Shown: piece after piece, positions 45,501-64,000 of the stretch | Numbering within the stretch: the first letter of the stretch is position 1 | How the letters are laid out: each line of letters begins with the position of its first letter | Source of the DNA: Larimichthys crocea | Taxonomy: Eukaryota > Chordata > Actinopteri > Sciaenidae | Length of the DNA: 64,000 nt | Direction: 5' to 3' | Assembly: GCF_000972845.2 (NCBI RefSeq) | Contig: NC_040027.1 | Location: forward strand, 15,483,803 to 15,547,802 | Made by a program: the position numbers and the translations under genes | The notes under the pieces: model-generated | What the model was told of the DNA's origin: nothing | Seen by the model: only the letters and a program-made list of their open reading frames with translations | The model's database searches: none

Positions 45501-46605
45501 ACAGTGTGTGTGTGTGTGTGTAGACACATTTTGACTCTTGAGGTTTCATCACATCTAAAAGTAGAAAAATCAACACTTGTCAGTTTAACATGCCACAGGA
45601 AATGAGCCATCAACAACCAGCACCAGAAAAACAGCTCCTAAAAATATATGTTGCGTGTATTAGTGTTCATAGGTACTGGTATGCACACACACACGCACAC
45701 ACACACACACGCACGCACACACACACACACACACACACCTGGTTTACTCGTAACTATGGGTAGTGACGGGTGCGTTGTAAGTTCCACTCTGTTTGCTGTC
45801 ATGAAGGAAGCAGAATGATACTCTCAGAAGCAATTTTTGTAATCACGTACAAGAATATAAACCCCCTTATGATGATAATGTTTCATCTTAACACAGTTTA
45901 TGTTTATGCAGATCTATTCAGCATTCATAAGCAGCACATAAACATGTCATAAACGGTTAATAAGCCTCTATAATGTAAGCAGATATAACTCCTGCCGTGC
46001 ACTTCTATATGTGAGATAATGAATGACTATAAAAAGCACAGGTGTAACACTATAAGATATGTCTTTATAGGTGATACTTGTTGACAAATACTGCACATTA
46101 TTAAACACTTTAAACAGCCGCATTATAATGTGTTAAAGGATATTCATGTAATGTTTGTATGCTGCTTATACATAGGAAATAGGGGAACTTAAAGAACAGT
46201 CACAAGTTATACTTACTGATAACTACTTCTCTTGGAAGACTGACAATAGTATCAAGTGCAGGAATCTCTATTTTTATTTTGCACAGGAAGAATCCACTGT
46301 TGTTGTGTGTGGCTATTGAAGGGTAATCAAAAGTCTTATTGAAGGATAATGGCCTGTCTTGGCCATCATCCTTCCCCTTGCTGGAGTTCTTGTAAAATAA
46401 CTTATCAGATGTCGCATTTTTCTGATTGAACGGAGGTCCAGAGACGTTAAAATAGAGGTTCATCCTAAATCTCTCAAGTCCAGTCGTATTCAAATTGCAG
46501 AAGAAAATCAGACGGGAACCAAAAGGAACTTCCACTTTTTCTGCAGTATTATGATCCAGAATCACATTGACTTGATCCGATGTCATCGTGGCTGCTACTA
46601 CCACT

Positions 46606-46664
<59 letters not shown>

Positions 46665-46810
46665 GGTAAATGTTTTTTCATTCTACAGGTGAAATTTCAG
46701 TCTGCCCATTCATTGTTCTACTGTATTGTGTGAATCAATCTGTTAAATATTATGTCAGGACTCTTACCTGTGAAGAACAGTAGAGCCGACCGTTTCAGCC
46801 ACATTTCCAT
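42596..46810 (-). CDS. tmigd2: CD28-family single-Ig receptor, candidate TMIGD2 (CD28H)
   Basis: Probable lymphocyte surface receptor. Four exons in phase: 46810-46768, 46603-46217, 45270-45148, 42750-42596; 708 nt, 235 residues. The ATG at 46810 has a strong start context; an in-frame ATG at 46804 is an alternative. Exon 1 plus the start of exon 2 form a signal peptide (MEMWLKRSALLFFTVVVAA). Exon 2 is one Ig V-type domain with Cys50 and Cys122 and six N-glycosylation sequons. The C strand has FRMNLYF instead of the usual Trp. The F strand is NNSGFFLCKI, followed by KIEIPALD. Exon 3 carries a short Cys-free stalk and a membrane segment at 152-175. Exon 4 is a 51-residue tail with EEPVYANT (Y-x-N) and proline/serine patches. 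The signal/Ig/TM/tail exon plan, similarity to CD28 and TMIGD2, and divergent position beside fsd1 all point to TMIGD2. CD28 or CTLA4 are less likely because no MYPPPY motif is present. Confidence 0.72.
45683..45739. repeat. (AC)n microsatellite in tmigd2 intron 2
   Basis: A run of ac dinucleotides with a few cg interruptions. Confidence 0.95.
46605..46664. repeat. (GATA)n(GACA)n microsatellite abutting a splice acceptor
   Basis: On the + strand about four gata units run into eleven gaca units. Read on the coding (minus) strand this is (TCTG)n(TCTA)n ending in tatag, directly before exon 2 of the receptor gene. It therefore forms the whole polypyrimidine tract and the AG. Confidence 0.95.
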
Positions 46811-49180
46811 TGTTTCATGTGAGAGGTGGGCTTCTTCTCAAGCTCATCCTGTCTCTACTGCCTGCCTCTGTGCAAACATATGAAAGAGCTAGACAACAAC
46901 CTGTGGGTGTGTGGGTGGGAGGAGGAGGAGACTTCTTTTTTTTTTCACTGCACTGTAAGAAGTTGCGTTCCCTCATTTGTGAACTTTTGCAGAAATGACA
47001 ACTGTGAAGATGGAAAATTGTGTAGGCTTTTCAAAAAGAGAGATTACTGACCAAACTGTAATACATTATTGTCTCTTTGCTTTTAATCAAAACACATCAA
47101 AGCCATCATCATCATGCTGCTGCTGCTGCTGCTGCCTCATTGCTGAAAATACACATCCTGTTCAAGGCACATTTCTGCAAACAATGAATGCAAATGAACG
47201 TGTGCTGACTTGCTGATTGACAATAAATAAGACGGGGGCCACATGACAGCGATACAAGGGGTTTATGAAACACTTGTGGGTTTTTGGTGCAAGGGTGCTA
47301 AACACATTTCTCCATGTCCCCGCTTCACTCTACTAGAAAAATTGCACTTGGCTTCCTGTGACAAGACACAACTAAGTATGATAGGGCAGGTGAACTTTCT
47401 TATTCAGTCTCAGACCACAAATTACATACTAACTACCCAAGAAACAAGAGAATTGACAAAATCATCTTTTCCTTAGAAGAGAGTTTCATACAGGAAGGTT
47501 GAAAAGTTTACAGAGATAAAACACAACCTCTAATGTCTGTGACGTTTTACAGTTAAAATAAAGTTAGTTAAAATATCTATAGCACTGATTTACTCTGATC
47601 TTCTCTAAACATTGTTTTAAAGTCTTTAATTTACTTTTAGGTCAGAGGATGCAGCATGATAATACGTGTCTGTCTGTCAGTGAAAAAAAAAAAAGACCAC
47701 AAGAAGAAACATCTCAAGTATACAGGGTGGGTGTATCACATCGGAAATCTTAACCTTGAACTTAATATTTACAGAGAGACTGAAAGTAGGTCCTGCCTGT
47801 AATGTAATGTGTGAGAAATGAGCTCATGTCAATTGTTTAGTAGGACAGAAGTCTGCACAGATGCGAGTGGGTGCTGAAATATACTCGTTTATAATCTCAA
47901 TTAAACTCTCTTGTACACTTATATTTAAATTATATACTATATTATATAGGTACTGTTGGTGAATATTCATTCAGTGTACCTTATTATGCTGAAGTGTTAT
48001 GATAAACTATTTTAATTAAGAGTTTATTCTGTGGTTTGCTCATCAAAAATATAAATGTACAATTTTTTAACATCCATAGAACTTAACAGTGTTGTTCTAA
48101 TATTAGATCTCATCAATAAAAACATTAGATATACATGTTTTCTACTTTTTTGTTCTATCCTATTATGCTAATAAAGAAAAACAAAGGGTTGAGTCATTCT
48201 GTACAAGCACAAGTCAAAAAAATTATGCTGTCATTTTATTAACTGCTACCTGGAGAAAATGTTTAGAGGATATCTGTGTCATGTTAATGCTGCCAGGAAA
48301 GGGTTGGAGCTATAAACTACCTGAATGAATCCTACCCTGAAGTGATATTTAACAAATCATACCTCCTTTCAGAGCAAATGTGATTCATCAATGGGGGGAA
48401 ATTGCTACATAATGCTTCAATTTGGATTTATTTTCTCTTTTTGATTAAACTCTGCAGCAAGGCTGGATGAAGAAACAAAGCAGACAACTGCACCAGGGCC
48501 CCAGTAGGCTCACTGTGTGTCAGTTACATTACTTGATAATGTGATTTGCAATATTGACTGTGCTCTACATAATTATGTAATATTCTATTATATGGAGAGG
48601 CCTTGTCACCAAAACTTTATTTATTTATTTAGTTTATATTGTATTTATTATATACACTTTCAGGGTACATTTTCCTAAAAATATATATACATGTAGATAT
48701 TTTATTTTATACAATTTATGAAGTTTATGTTTCATCAGATTTCCACAAACTAACTTGACAGAGAAAACCTGGAGCAGAGCAGTGTTACAGCATGTAAGTG
48801 TTGGTTTTATTTCTGGCTCCCGGTGAAAAATACAACATGTGATTTAATGAGATGGCAGTCATTGTTTACAGTCATAAGGTTGATGCTTTTTGTGGATTTT
48901 ATTGGTCACATAAATTACATTTTTTAATCAAACTATTAAAATAATGTTTAAATGCAGTTTGTTTTCACTCAATGTCTTTGTTTATTTGTATTAATTAATG
49001 TTGCTTTTATACATTAAAGCTCTTTGTAGGACTCAAACTCTTATAACTAACCTAAAACAACATATTTAATTTGTATTATTTAACTTTAAATTAACTGAAT
49101 ATTTTGTGTTTTTGTATTTTGTGTGTGGAGCACTGTAGTTAAACATTTCTCCGACAGTCCCTGAAGGCAACCACAAAGAA
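46811..49180. other. intergenic region between tmigd2 and fsd1
   Basis: About 2.4 kb, strongly A/T-rich from 47500 to 49100, with a (TGC)n run at 47114-47136. It should contain the tmigd2 promoter at its left edge. No coding sequence is supported. Confidence 0.6.
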
Positions 49181-49394
49181 AACTTCACTACCCAGAATCC
49201 CCCTCTGCCGCATGCGCACTGCGCACTACGGCCCGAAAGGCGTTGGTGGTTGGCGTCCGTACGGGAAGATGCGTTGCACTCCGGCAGCATCAGTACCAGC
49301 TGCGCCGTGCTAATACACCGAAAAACCGGGGGACGGAGCGGAGATAGCGGCGGGGTTTGCGGCTCGAGCGGCGCCGGTGCATCGGAGGGGCGAG
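49180..49394 (+). promoter_or_regulatory. fsd1 promoter, CpG-rich, NRF1-like and ZNF143-like sites
   Basis: The sequence changes abruptly from A/T-rich to CpG-rich near 49195. It contains actacccagaatcc (part of a ZNF143-type site) at about 49189-49202 and gcatgcgcactgcgca (overlapping NRF1-like cores) at about 49209-49224. The fsd1 start codon lies 170 bp further on. No TATA box is seen. Confidence 0.5.
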
Positions 49395-56755
<7,361 letters not shown>

Positions 56756-58165
56756 ACCCCATCCACTCAAGACAGCTCGGACGCCTCCTCCCCGGCTCTG
56801 CTCGAACCACAGTCACCGCTGCAGAAACATCACCTCTGCCCCGGCTGCGGTCCAAGCCATATCATGAGAAGAGTTACATCACTGGAAGATGGATGGTGTT
56901 AGCCAAGTTTCCACATGCAGTGTCTGTGTTGCATGAAGATGAAAATATTTTTTTTGGGGAAACAAGTTGGGTCATCAGTGACAGAATTCTTCAGATGTAT
57001 GACTCTGGCTGTTGTGATTGCTTGGGACATGTTAGCTGTAGTCTTACTAGTTTTCCTCGACACATTCATTTAGCTCTGTCCCACTGCTGCTAGAGCAATG
57101 ATTTAGCGCTGGCCGCTGCCCTTTCTTTCCTCTCCATCACCAAAACTATCAGTCGTACTGTCAGTGCCGCCAGCTGCAGGCGCAGGGTCAAGGCCTGTCC
57201 TGTCCTGTCTGCTCTCTCCCTGTGCCTTCCTCCTCATTTCCAAAACCGAAAGGGCCAAATCGGGTGAACATGCTAAGATGTCACCACAAGAAACGGCCTC
57301 CCTCTTTCAAGTTAAAACAGTGTATTGTGTCAGTGTCAATATAACCTGGTCGTAACATAGCTTAGTGGTAATTATCAGCCTCTACCCGTCAACCAACCCG
57401 TGTAACAACCTGCTCCTAGACAATGCTCCTTTTAATCAGGATTTATTAAATAGATCAGAAGAAATGAGCAACACGTATTAGGGATGTTGTATTTATTTCT
57501 TACAAAGGCATGCAGACTTCACAGTGTTTACTGCATTTCACTCTTCATAGTCGGGTCGCACAGTTTGCGTGAAAGAAACCAGGTCCTTTTTTAGAAAGCT
57601 GCTGAGGTTCTGTTAGTTTTAAATTAGGAGTCAGTGTTAGCCAGACTCTGCACAGAAAGCGACTCCACGTAGAGGAGTCATCACATATGATATCAGGATT
57701 ATTTGGAAATGACTGTACTGTATACGTTTTGCCCACTTGACTGCACCCTAATGCTCGTGTGTACAGTATGTATGTGTCTGATCCTAACACCACCACTTTA
57801 TTCGCTCAACAAGAAGCCTGTAGTCCAAATATAACGAATAGAAAGTAGCCTCGGCTAACAAACTGTATTATGAAAGTAACTCTGAAAGGCGAAGTTATAA
57901 AGTCCTTATTTGTGCACCGCCCCGACCTCCGAGTAGCACCCGTGTCGTACGTTACACACATGGTAACAGTCTCGCCTTGCCATGTTTGCTCCTGCTATAT
58001 GCATCTCTTTAATAACTGTAGCCTGCAATGCTTTAAGAGAAGCTGAGAATTATGTTCACTTTATTTCAACATGCTGACATAATGTCACAGTTTTATTGTA
58101 AATAGTTTAATTTTTCCACTATACTGTATCAGTCATTGAGGTAATAAAGGAGTGAGAGCAACTTC
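56756..58165 (+). other. fsd1 3' untranslated region
   Basis: A 1.4-kb non-coding stretch after the fsd1 stop. AATAAA at 58143-58148 is followed by a T/G-rich downstream element, giving a convincing 3' end. Minus-strand polyadenylation hexamers for stap2 lie inside it at 58060-58065 and 58092-58097. Confidence 0.65.
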
Positions 58166-58662
58166 TTTTGTTCTTGGATTTCTGCTTCAACGAGGAATAA
58201 AAACACAGCGGGGATAAAAAAAAAAATAACTGTATAAAAAGATGTGTAACACAAGAAATAGGCCAGATACAGACGTACAACATGAAGTTGATTGATTTCT
58301 ACTATTTACAATACATTCACATAAAGTAGGTAAGGTGATCACAAACCAGCTCAATGGGGGTAAAATATAAACATCACATCTTAAGGCAGAATAAATATAG
58401 CCATCTTAGCTCTGTACAAAATATATACAGTACAATTCAGCAGCTAATTAGACTCAAAAAAGTCGACAAAACAACACTGATGAAGAAAATCTGACAATCT
58501 AATCAGGGGAATGTGCAAAATGTACAAGAGCAACAAGGTGAGGATAATGTGACATGTACACCCCTTGTTACAGTCGATTCATTTGCTAATGAGTGTCCGA
58601 GAAGGGGCGAGTCGATAAAGTGTTAATCTTCTGAGAGGCTTTACTGCTGACAGCCGGCTGAC

Positions 58663-58692
58663 GAGGAGGAGGAGGAGGAGGAGGAGGAGGAG
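58663..58692. repeat. (GGA)n microsatellite in stap2 3' UTR
   Basis: Ten gga units lie just downstream of the stap2 stop. In one minus-strand frame they would read as polyproline, but that frame is beyond the stop codon. Confidence 0.9.
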
Positions 58693-58805
58693 GCCGTCTG
58701 TGGGGAAACAGCTGGTCGGCGCTCCCGTGCGTCAGTTCGTGTTGCAGGGACAGACTCGTCACATGCTTTGAGAAGCTCCCACCAGGAGAGGTCACTCTTT
58801 ACACT

Positions 58806-61800
58806 TCACTTCTTGACTTTTAGCTTTGCTTTCAGCTCAGATATTGCAGCTAAATGAACTAAAAAAAAAACACATCGGACGATAAGTTTTAATATTAAAG
58901 GCAGGAAATTAATATTACATTAGTAACAGAAGAAGCAGTGTGGACTTACTTTGTCCCACATTATCTGTGCAGGCTTTCACAGCGGGTTCCTGGATGTTTG
59001 TGGAGGAGGTAGAGGAAGACGATGAGAATTTGCGAGGTGCAGGAATTGGAGGCATCATTGCTTTCTTTGGAGTCTTGACTTCTATGAAACATCAAAAACA
59101 AAAGCTAATGAGTACAGTCACAGTTCAAGATAAAATACACAAAAATAACAGAGTTCCCGTGATTCACAGATAAGATGGAAAGACTTACGTGACAGTGGAA
59201 AAACCAAGGAATCCTCTTTCTTCTTTTCTTTCTCCTCCCCTGTTTGAACACAGACTTTGGTTATTAATAGCAGCGGGAAAAAAATGAAGTCACACCCGTT
59301 TGTCTTTGCAACACACACACGAGCAAACAGCAGGAATGACAGATGGATGGACTGATTGCACAGAGAGGAGTGAAACTCACGCTTGTCGTTAATGTACAGG
59401 TGTTCATCTTCAAATACCTCTGGCACTGGTTCAGTTTTTATTCTCGCTGGAGGTACTGCGGGACAAACAACAAAACATAATTATAATTATTATAGTGTTA
59501 ATAGACGGTGATGACAAGAGTGAACACCAACTGCTGCCAAAATGCCAAACATAGTACAAATAGACGCTGGTTGTTACAGGAACATGAACAGTACAAACAT
59601 GTACAGAATGTTCAATAAAATAAGAGGTCAACCTCCAGATTTTTAGCCATACTAGCCTTCAGTTCAAAATGAAATACCTTAATGACTACTGGATAAATTG
59701 TAATGAAATTTAATAGAGAGGATTATTTGAAAATCACCATCATCAGGTCAAAATTGCAGTTTATCCAACACTTTGGTTTATATGGCCAAATACCAGCAAA
59801 ACCACCATTTTAAAGTACCAAAAACACTGAGAGTCTCATTTTCAGGTGATTATACACTAATAAAAATATAGTTTATTCATATTATATCCTGTAAACAGAG
59901 CCCATTACATCTTAAACACTGGACAGAGCTACCGGCATGACTGTAATCAGTGGTTGAAAGGGTCGCGAGAGCAATGTGGGGTTAATAGATGATTAAGAAG
60001 ACAGAAAAGCAGAAAAATACACCAAAGAAAGTTTAATTTTTCAGACTTTGCTGTAATAATCTCACTCCCCACAGTCACTCTTTGGCTCAACTAGTCACAA
60101 ACAGCACACAAATTGCAGAAGGGTCATTGCTTTGTGTGTAAGGAGTCACAAGTTTAAAAAGGTTGCAAGACTGTTAGTCTTGTTAACATTTGTTCGAGTT
60201 AAACAAAAGTCAGTGGTGGAATTTCTACCTGCTGCACAAAGGCTCTAAAACAAGCAAACCATGAGTGATTGAGTGGGTGTGGGTAAGTGGACTCAGTCAG
60301 ACCATAGTTAGGGGGGAATTTCTTTACACACCTTCATGTACAAAGTGAATCATCCAACTGCCAACTAGAATATTTATGATATAAAACATATTATATCATA
60401 TATCATATTATGAATTGCTTAGCATTACGATATAAAGATTCAATTAGAAGTCATTTGTGTTTCTCTGAGTTGGAAAAGATTAAACCACGCGGTTATAGAG
60501 TGGAACCTCCGGATAGCTGAGTGCGTCAACGTGACAGCAAACAGGTCGGGCAAACAGTGTGAATAGTTTTGTGGATGGCTGTGTGTGTTCATGATTGTGT
60601 GTTTTTGTACTAATGGACACAGTACCTGGTTTGGTCAGTACGCTCGGCGGGACGGGGTTCGTTTGCTGGACGCTCTTCTCCCCATTTTCATCATCAGATC
60701 GGATATAAGCTGTAAAAATAAGAACTTCAGTCAGTTGTCTTCACCCTTAGGTAAAAAGTATTTGGTATGTGCGTGCCTTACTTAAATAAGAAATAAGTGA
60801 ACAAAAGAGAGAAAAAAGTAAGATTGAAAATGTCTGGTTGCTGTACGTACAGATGTTTTTCTCATAATACTCCTCCATGATGAGAGGAATCAAGAAGCCG
60901 TCAGTTCTTTCCACTAAATAGTTGACCACATCGTGCAGCGTGGCACACGGGACCTGCGCCGAAAACAAGAAACTTCTTAAAGAACAATAAAAAGAGTATA
61001 GGAAATAAAACAGTCCCGTTGCCGTTATCAACCACAATAACCACAATGAACTAATATAAACGGTACCTGCTGACACTGACTGATGATTCATTTATGTAAA
61101 GTCCCATTCAGTTCTCTAGTAAATCATCATCATATACTTCCCATTTGGACTTTTTCATCAAATACTTATGAAGAGTTAACTCATAATAAGGTCATTCCCT
61201 GTTTGTTCATATTCACGTACACAAACGCGAGTGTGCCGGGAAGGAAATCATGTAGAAGTATGTCAACAGGCACGCAACACTTTGCAAGTAATTTAATCAG
61301 AGGTGAGTCATGTCATCGGGCGCTAAATTATTATCGAATACTTCTACAGAAGACATATGATCGGCATGTGACTTTCTGTTTTACCAGTAATCACTCTTTG
61401 CTTTTCCTCGAGGTCATGTGTTACAATTAACCTGAAGCTGAACATACCAAACAATAAAAAAAATTAAAGTGAAAGCGGCTCTTTCTTTTTTAAGTGTTCA
61501 GCTTGACCTGATTTATTTTAATACTCACTGGATTGTCCACATCAATGGCGAAGCCCCCTTCAGGTTTACGAGTCACGCGGTAGTGTTTGAATACGGGGCT
61601 GAAAACACAGATTAATAAGATTGTAGATGGTCCAAGACAACAACATGCAACAACAACAACAACATAGTTTCAAAGATAAGTCAGGTGCAGTGTGATAAGC
61701 TTGAGTTTATGAGTGTTTGTACCCGTCAAGATCCTGTCTGGTGGATACAGCGAAGGAGTTTTCGCCTCCTCCGGGTCTCAGCAGCAGGTTTCCTCTCTTG

Positions 61801-63568
61801 GCTTCTCTCTCGAGCAGCATCTCGGCCTCCATACGGGACACTTGGTGATAACAGCTGCAGGACACCAGAAAACTGAATTTTAGTGGCTTATTTAAAAGTG
61901 ATGCATCCAGACATACAGAGGTTGAATTTAGATATATATGCTTTATTAATTCTGAATACACTCTGTCTGCAAAAAATGCTGTTAATCATTACTATTACTG
62001 CTGCTTTAGTACCAGGACTGATACTTTGTGCAGTGCCCCTGTGTACGCTTGTCACTTTCATACACTTAAATAGTGTAGTATATCTTATTTATACAGTATT
62101 TCATTTTGTTTTATATTAGGTTTATTATATTGTGTTTTTATTTTTTCTTATTTTTATCTTTTCTGTCGTTCGCAGTTATCACAGCTACTGCTCTTACTGC
62201 TGAGCAGACCCGTTTTCCACATCTTATCCATTTTGTTTTGCTTTTTCGATATGACAGGTCAGCTGAGGACAGACAGGAAAGCAGAGAGAGAGAGAGACAG
62301 GGGATGACAAAGGACAAAAGATTACAGGCTGGAGTTGAACCGGGGTTGCGCACTCTACCAGTTAAGGTACCAGGGCGCCATAACATTTTATTGTACTGTT
62401 GACCCTGTGTGAACCTACATATGACAAATAAAACTAACTACTTGTGCCTTTTGAGCAGAGCAACAAGAGGAGAAAGCATGAATTAAATCTTCTTTAAGAA
62501 TCAAGACAGCAACAACTGAGCTGAGCTGTGCACACTAGTCCATTAACCTACAGATACCACACTGATATAATTTTGGATCAAAGCTTCACAATGCTGCACT
62601 TTCTAGGTAATTCAATAGGGTATTGATGTTTTTGGTGAACCAAATAAAGAGCATTTAATCCTTGAATTTATCTGAAAAACATATGAAGATACACCGTCGT
62701 TCCTGGATGGTATTGCTATGAAAATTGTGAACACTCCACTCAAAAAACTCACATATTTCCATCAGAATAAAAAGTTTCTAAGTTGTTTTTTCGAGCTTCA
62801 ACATGCAGATACTTTGTGTTTTTGTCCTGAATTCCCGGACACTAATTTTGCCAGTGGTAAAAGTATAAATTAAGGAGACTCACGTTGGCATGTCTGCTTT
62901 GAGGCTGACATAAATACTGGAGTTGGCGACACCAGATGGAGGACCAGTTTTAATCCTTTCCTTTTCCTTTTCTACCGCCGCTTTTAACATGTGGATCTGG
63001 CCCGGTAGCAGGTTGAGGGAGGTTGGAACCGACCGCTGTAGGGAGACACACAGTTTCTATTTTAAAATGATCTGTGCAAAGGAGAGGTGAAACATCAGTC
63101 TCTTAAACTTATACAACACGGACCTCAGCCACAGATTGGATGTAGCCCTTCCACAGCTCACGGGCCTCTGCGTTAGGAACCTGGAGGAGAGAAAAACTGT
63201 GAAAATGAGGAATTACTTTGAAAAAAAAGAGAGAGGATGATTTACAAATTTTCTATATATTCCCTCACAGTCAATTTGATATTTTCCTCCTTCATCTGTA
63301 GGCTGAGTCTGGCTGCTTCTAAGTTACGATCCTGGCTGCTGTCATCTGTTATCGAGACGAATTCACTGAGATCCAGTTTTTCTATGTACTGATGAAAAAC
63401 AAAGACACATGGATTCATTGGAAAAAAGTGTTATCTTCATAAATAAACATCTAAATCTGTCTGTTAATATTAATCCAAATCCCTGTGGCTACTTACATCG
63501 GCATCTCTCTTCTCATTGAAGAAGAACAGAGTGTTTCCACACAGGCACGTCCACAGTTTCCGAGACGT
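58806..63568 (-). CDS. stap2: Signal-transducing adaptor protein 2 (STAP2/BKS), lacking its first exons
   Basis: Cytoplasmic adaptor in tyrosine-kinase and cytokine signalling. Twelve exons in phase (descending): 63568-63497, 63388-63269, 63180-63124, 63035-62884, 61854-61723, 61598-61529, 60953-60851, 60709-60626, 59455-59381, 59239-59189, 59081-58950, 58849-58806; 1092 nt, 363 residues to the TGA at 58808. The first four carry most of the PH domain (SRKLWTCLCGNTLFFF, ELWKGYIQSVAE). The SH2 domain covers YHQVSRMEAEMLL, GNLLLRPGG and FKHYRVTRKPEGGFAIDV, through MEEYYEKN; the phosphotyrosine-binding Arg is in LLLRP. The tail has a Tyr in DEHLYINDK, a lysine/glutamate stretch, PPIPAPRK and a C-terminal helix ISELKAKLKVKK like the human end. 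It is convergent with fsd1, as in human. About 40 N-terminal residues lie beyond the window. STAP1 is excluded mainly by synteny and the C-terminal helix. Confidence 0.92.
59640..60625 (-). other. stap2 intron, no gene seen
   Basis: A roughly 1.2-kb A/T-rich intron (59456-60625) between two tail exons. Nothing recognisable. Confidence 0.6.
62255..62385 (-). repeat. tRNA-derived SINE (diverged, minus orientation)
   Basis: Read on the minus strand it begins tggcgccctggtaccttaac, has an A-box-like aactggtagagtgcg and a B-box-like ggttcaactcc. It continues gtcatcccctgtctctctct and ttcctgtctgtcc. This matches, from memory, a tRNA-headed fish SINE, with part of the head deleted. Confidence 0.65.
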
Positions 63569-63577
63569 CTGCACACA

Positions 63578-63624
<47 letters not shown>

Positions 63625-64000
63625 GCATGCTGACTTTAAAAAAAACATACCAAGCAGGGAAAAAGACACTGATATAAAGAAGAAAACCAAAGAACAACAA
63701 ATTTCTCATTGTGTTAGACAATAAAAAAAGGAGATAATTAAATGCTTGTAACACACAACAAGGAAATAAACAGGGCATCTGTGCCGGTGACATTCTTGGA
63801 TTAGACTTGATGAGTCAAGCACAACAGAAACCACTGTGTGAAATCAATAACAATGTTTAGTCCTGAAGGGAATTAAGTGTGTCACCAGATTCATTTGTGT
63901 GGGAGTGTATGTTGTGAGAGTATTGCATGAATTAAAGTTTGTTTGTTTCAGGTCAAAGCCAACATAGATGCATTGAGTTACAATTAAAAGCTGAACTCAG
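63569..64000 (-). other. stap2 intron at the right edge, with (AC)n array
   Basis: An (AC)n run at 63571-63622 directly precedes (in transcript sense) the acceptor of the exon at 63568. The remainder is non-coding, and the 5' exons of stap2 lie beyond the window. Confidence 0.75.

Noticed and set aside
45683..45739. Z-DNA-type or regulatory role for the long AC arrays
   Set aside because: Dinucleotide arrays are abundant in fish introns and nothing nearby supports a function.
46804..46804. Alternative start of the CD28-family receptor at the second ATG
   Set aside because: The upstream in-frame ATG at 46810 has A at -3 and G at +4, a better context. Both give the same signal peptide core.
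58586..58795. Minus-strand frame with a run of ten prolines near the stap2 3' end
   Set aside because: It lies beyond the stap2 stop codon and is produced by the (GGA)n array. The true last exon ends KLKVKK at 58806.

Overview
The window is vertebrate nuclear DNA, most likely from a percomorph-like teleost. Genes are split into many short exons with GT-AG introns of about 80 bp to 2.5 kb. The intergenic DNA carries interspersed repeat families that are common in teleosts. The encoded proteins are recognisable orthologues of human chromosome 19p13.3 genes. All exon models below were built by hand from splice sites, reading-frame phase and recalled family sequence. The phases of all seven models close correctly.

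Layout from left to right. (1) 464-3284, +: 3' part of ubxn6, a p97/VCP cofactor with PUB and UBX domains. (2) 16299-6787, -: complete chaf1a, the large subunit of chromatin assembly factor 1, 16 coding exons, tail-to-tail with ubxn6. (3) 19848-23911, +: complete scamp4, a four-pass secretory carrier membrane protein, head-to-head with chaf1a across about 3.5 kb that holds a nested hAT-like transposon. (4) 34419-27227, -: complete class-4 semaphorin (sema, PSI, Ig, transmembrane segment, short tail). (5) 46810-42596, -: a four-exon CD28-family single-Ig receptor that I identify as a teleost tmigd2 (CD28H) candidate. (6) 49395-56755, +: complete fsd1 (coiled coil, FN3, SPRY), a microtubule-associated protein. 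(7) 63568-58806, -: most of stap2 (PH part, SH2, tail), continuing beyond the right edge.

The tmigd2-fsd1-stap2 trio keeps the same adjacency and relative orientations as in human, and ubxn6-chaf1a keeps its convergent pairing. Between these two blocks, human SH3GL1 and MPND are missing and scamp4 plus a semaphorin are present. The trio is inverted relative to the ubxn6-chaf1a block.

The genes do not form one pathway; this is an ordinary vertebrate linkage group. The most interesting content is the candidate fish CD28H receptor, whose exon-2 splice acceptor is made of a tetranucleotide microsatellite. Other points are a possible poison exon in fsd1, missing docking motifs in chaf1a and stap2, and a transposon lying between two copies of a 41-bp repeat. 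I see no bacterial, viral or CRISPR-like system.
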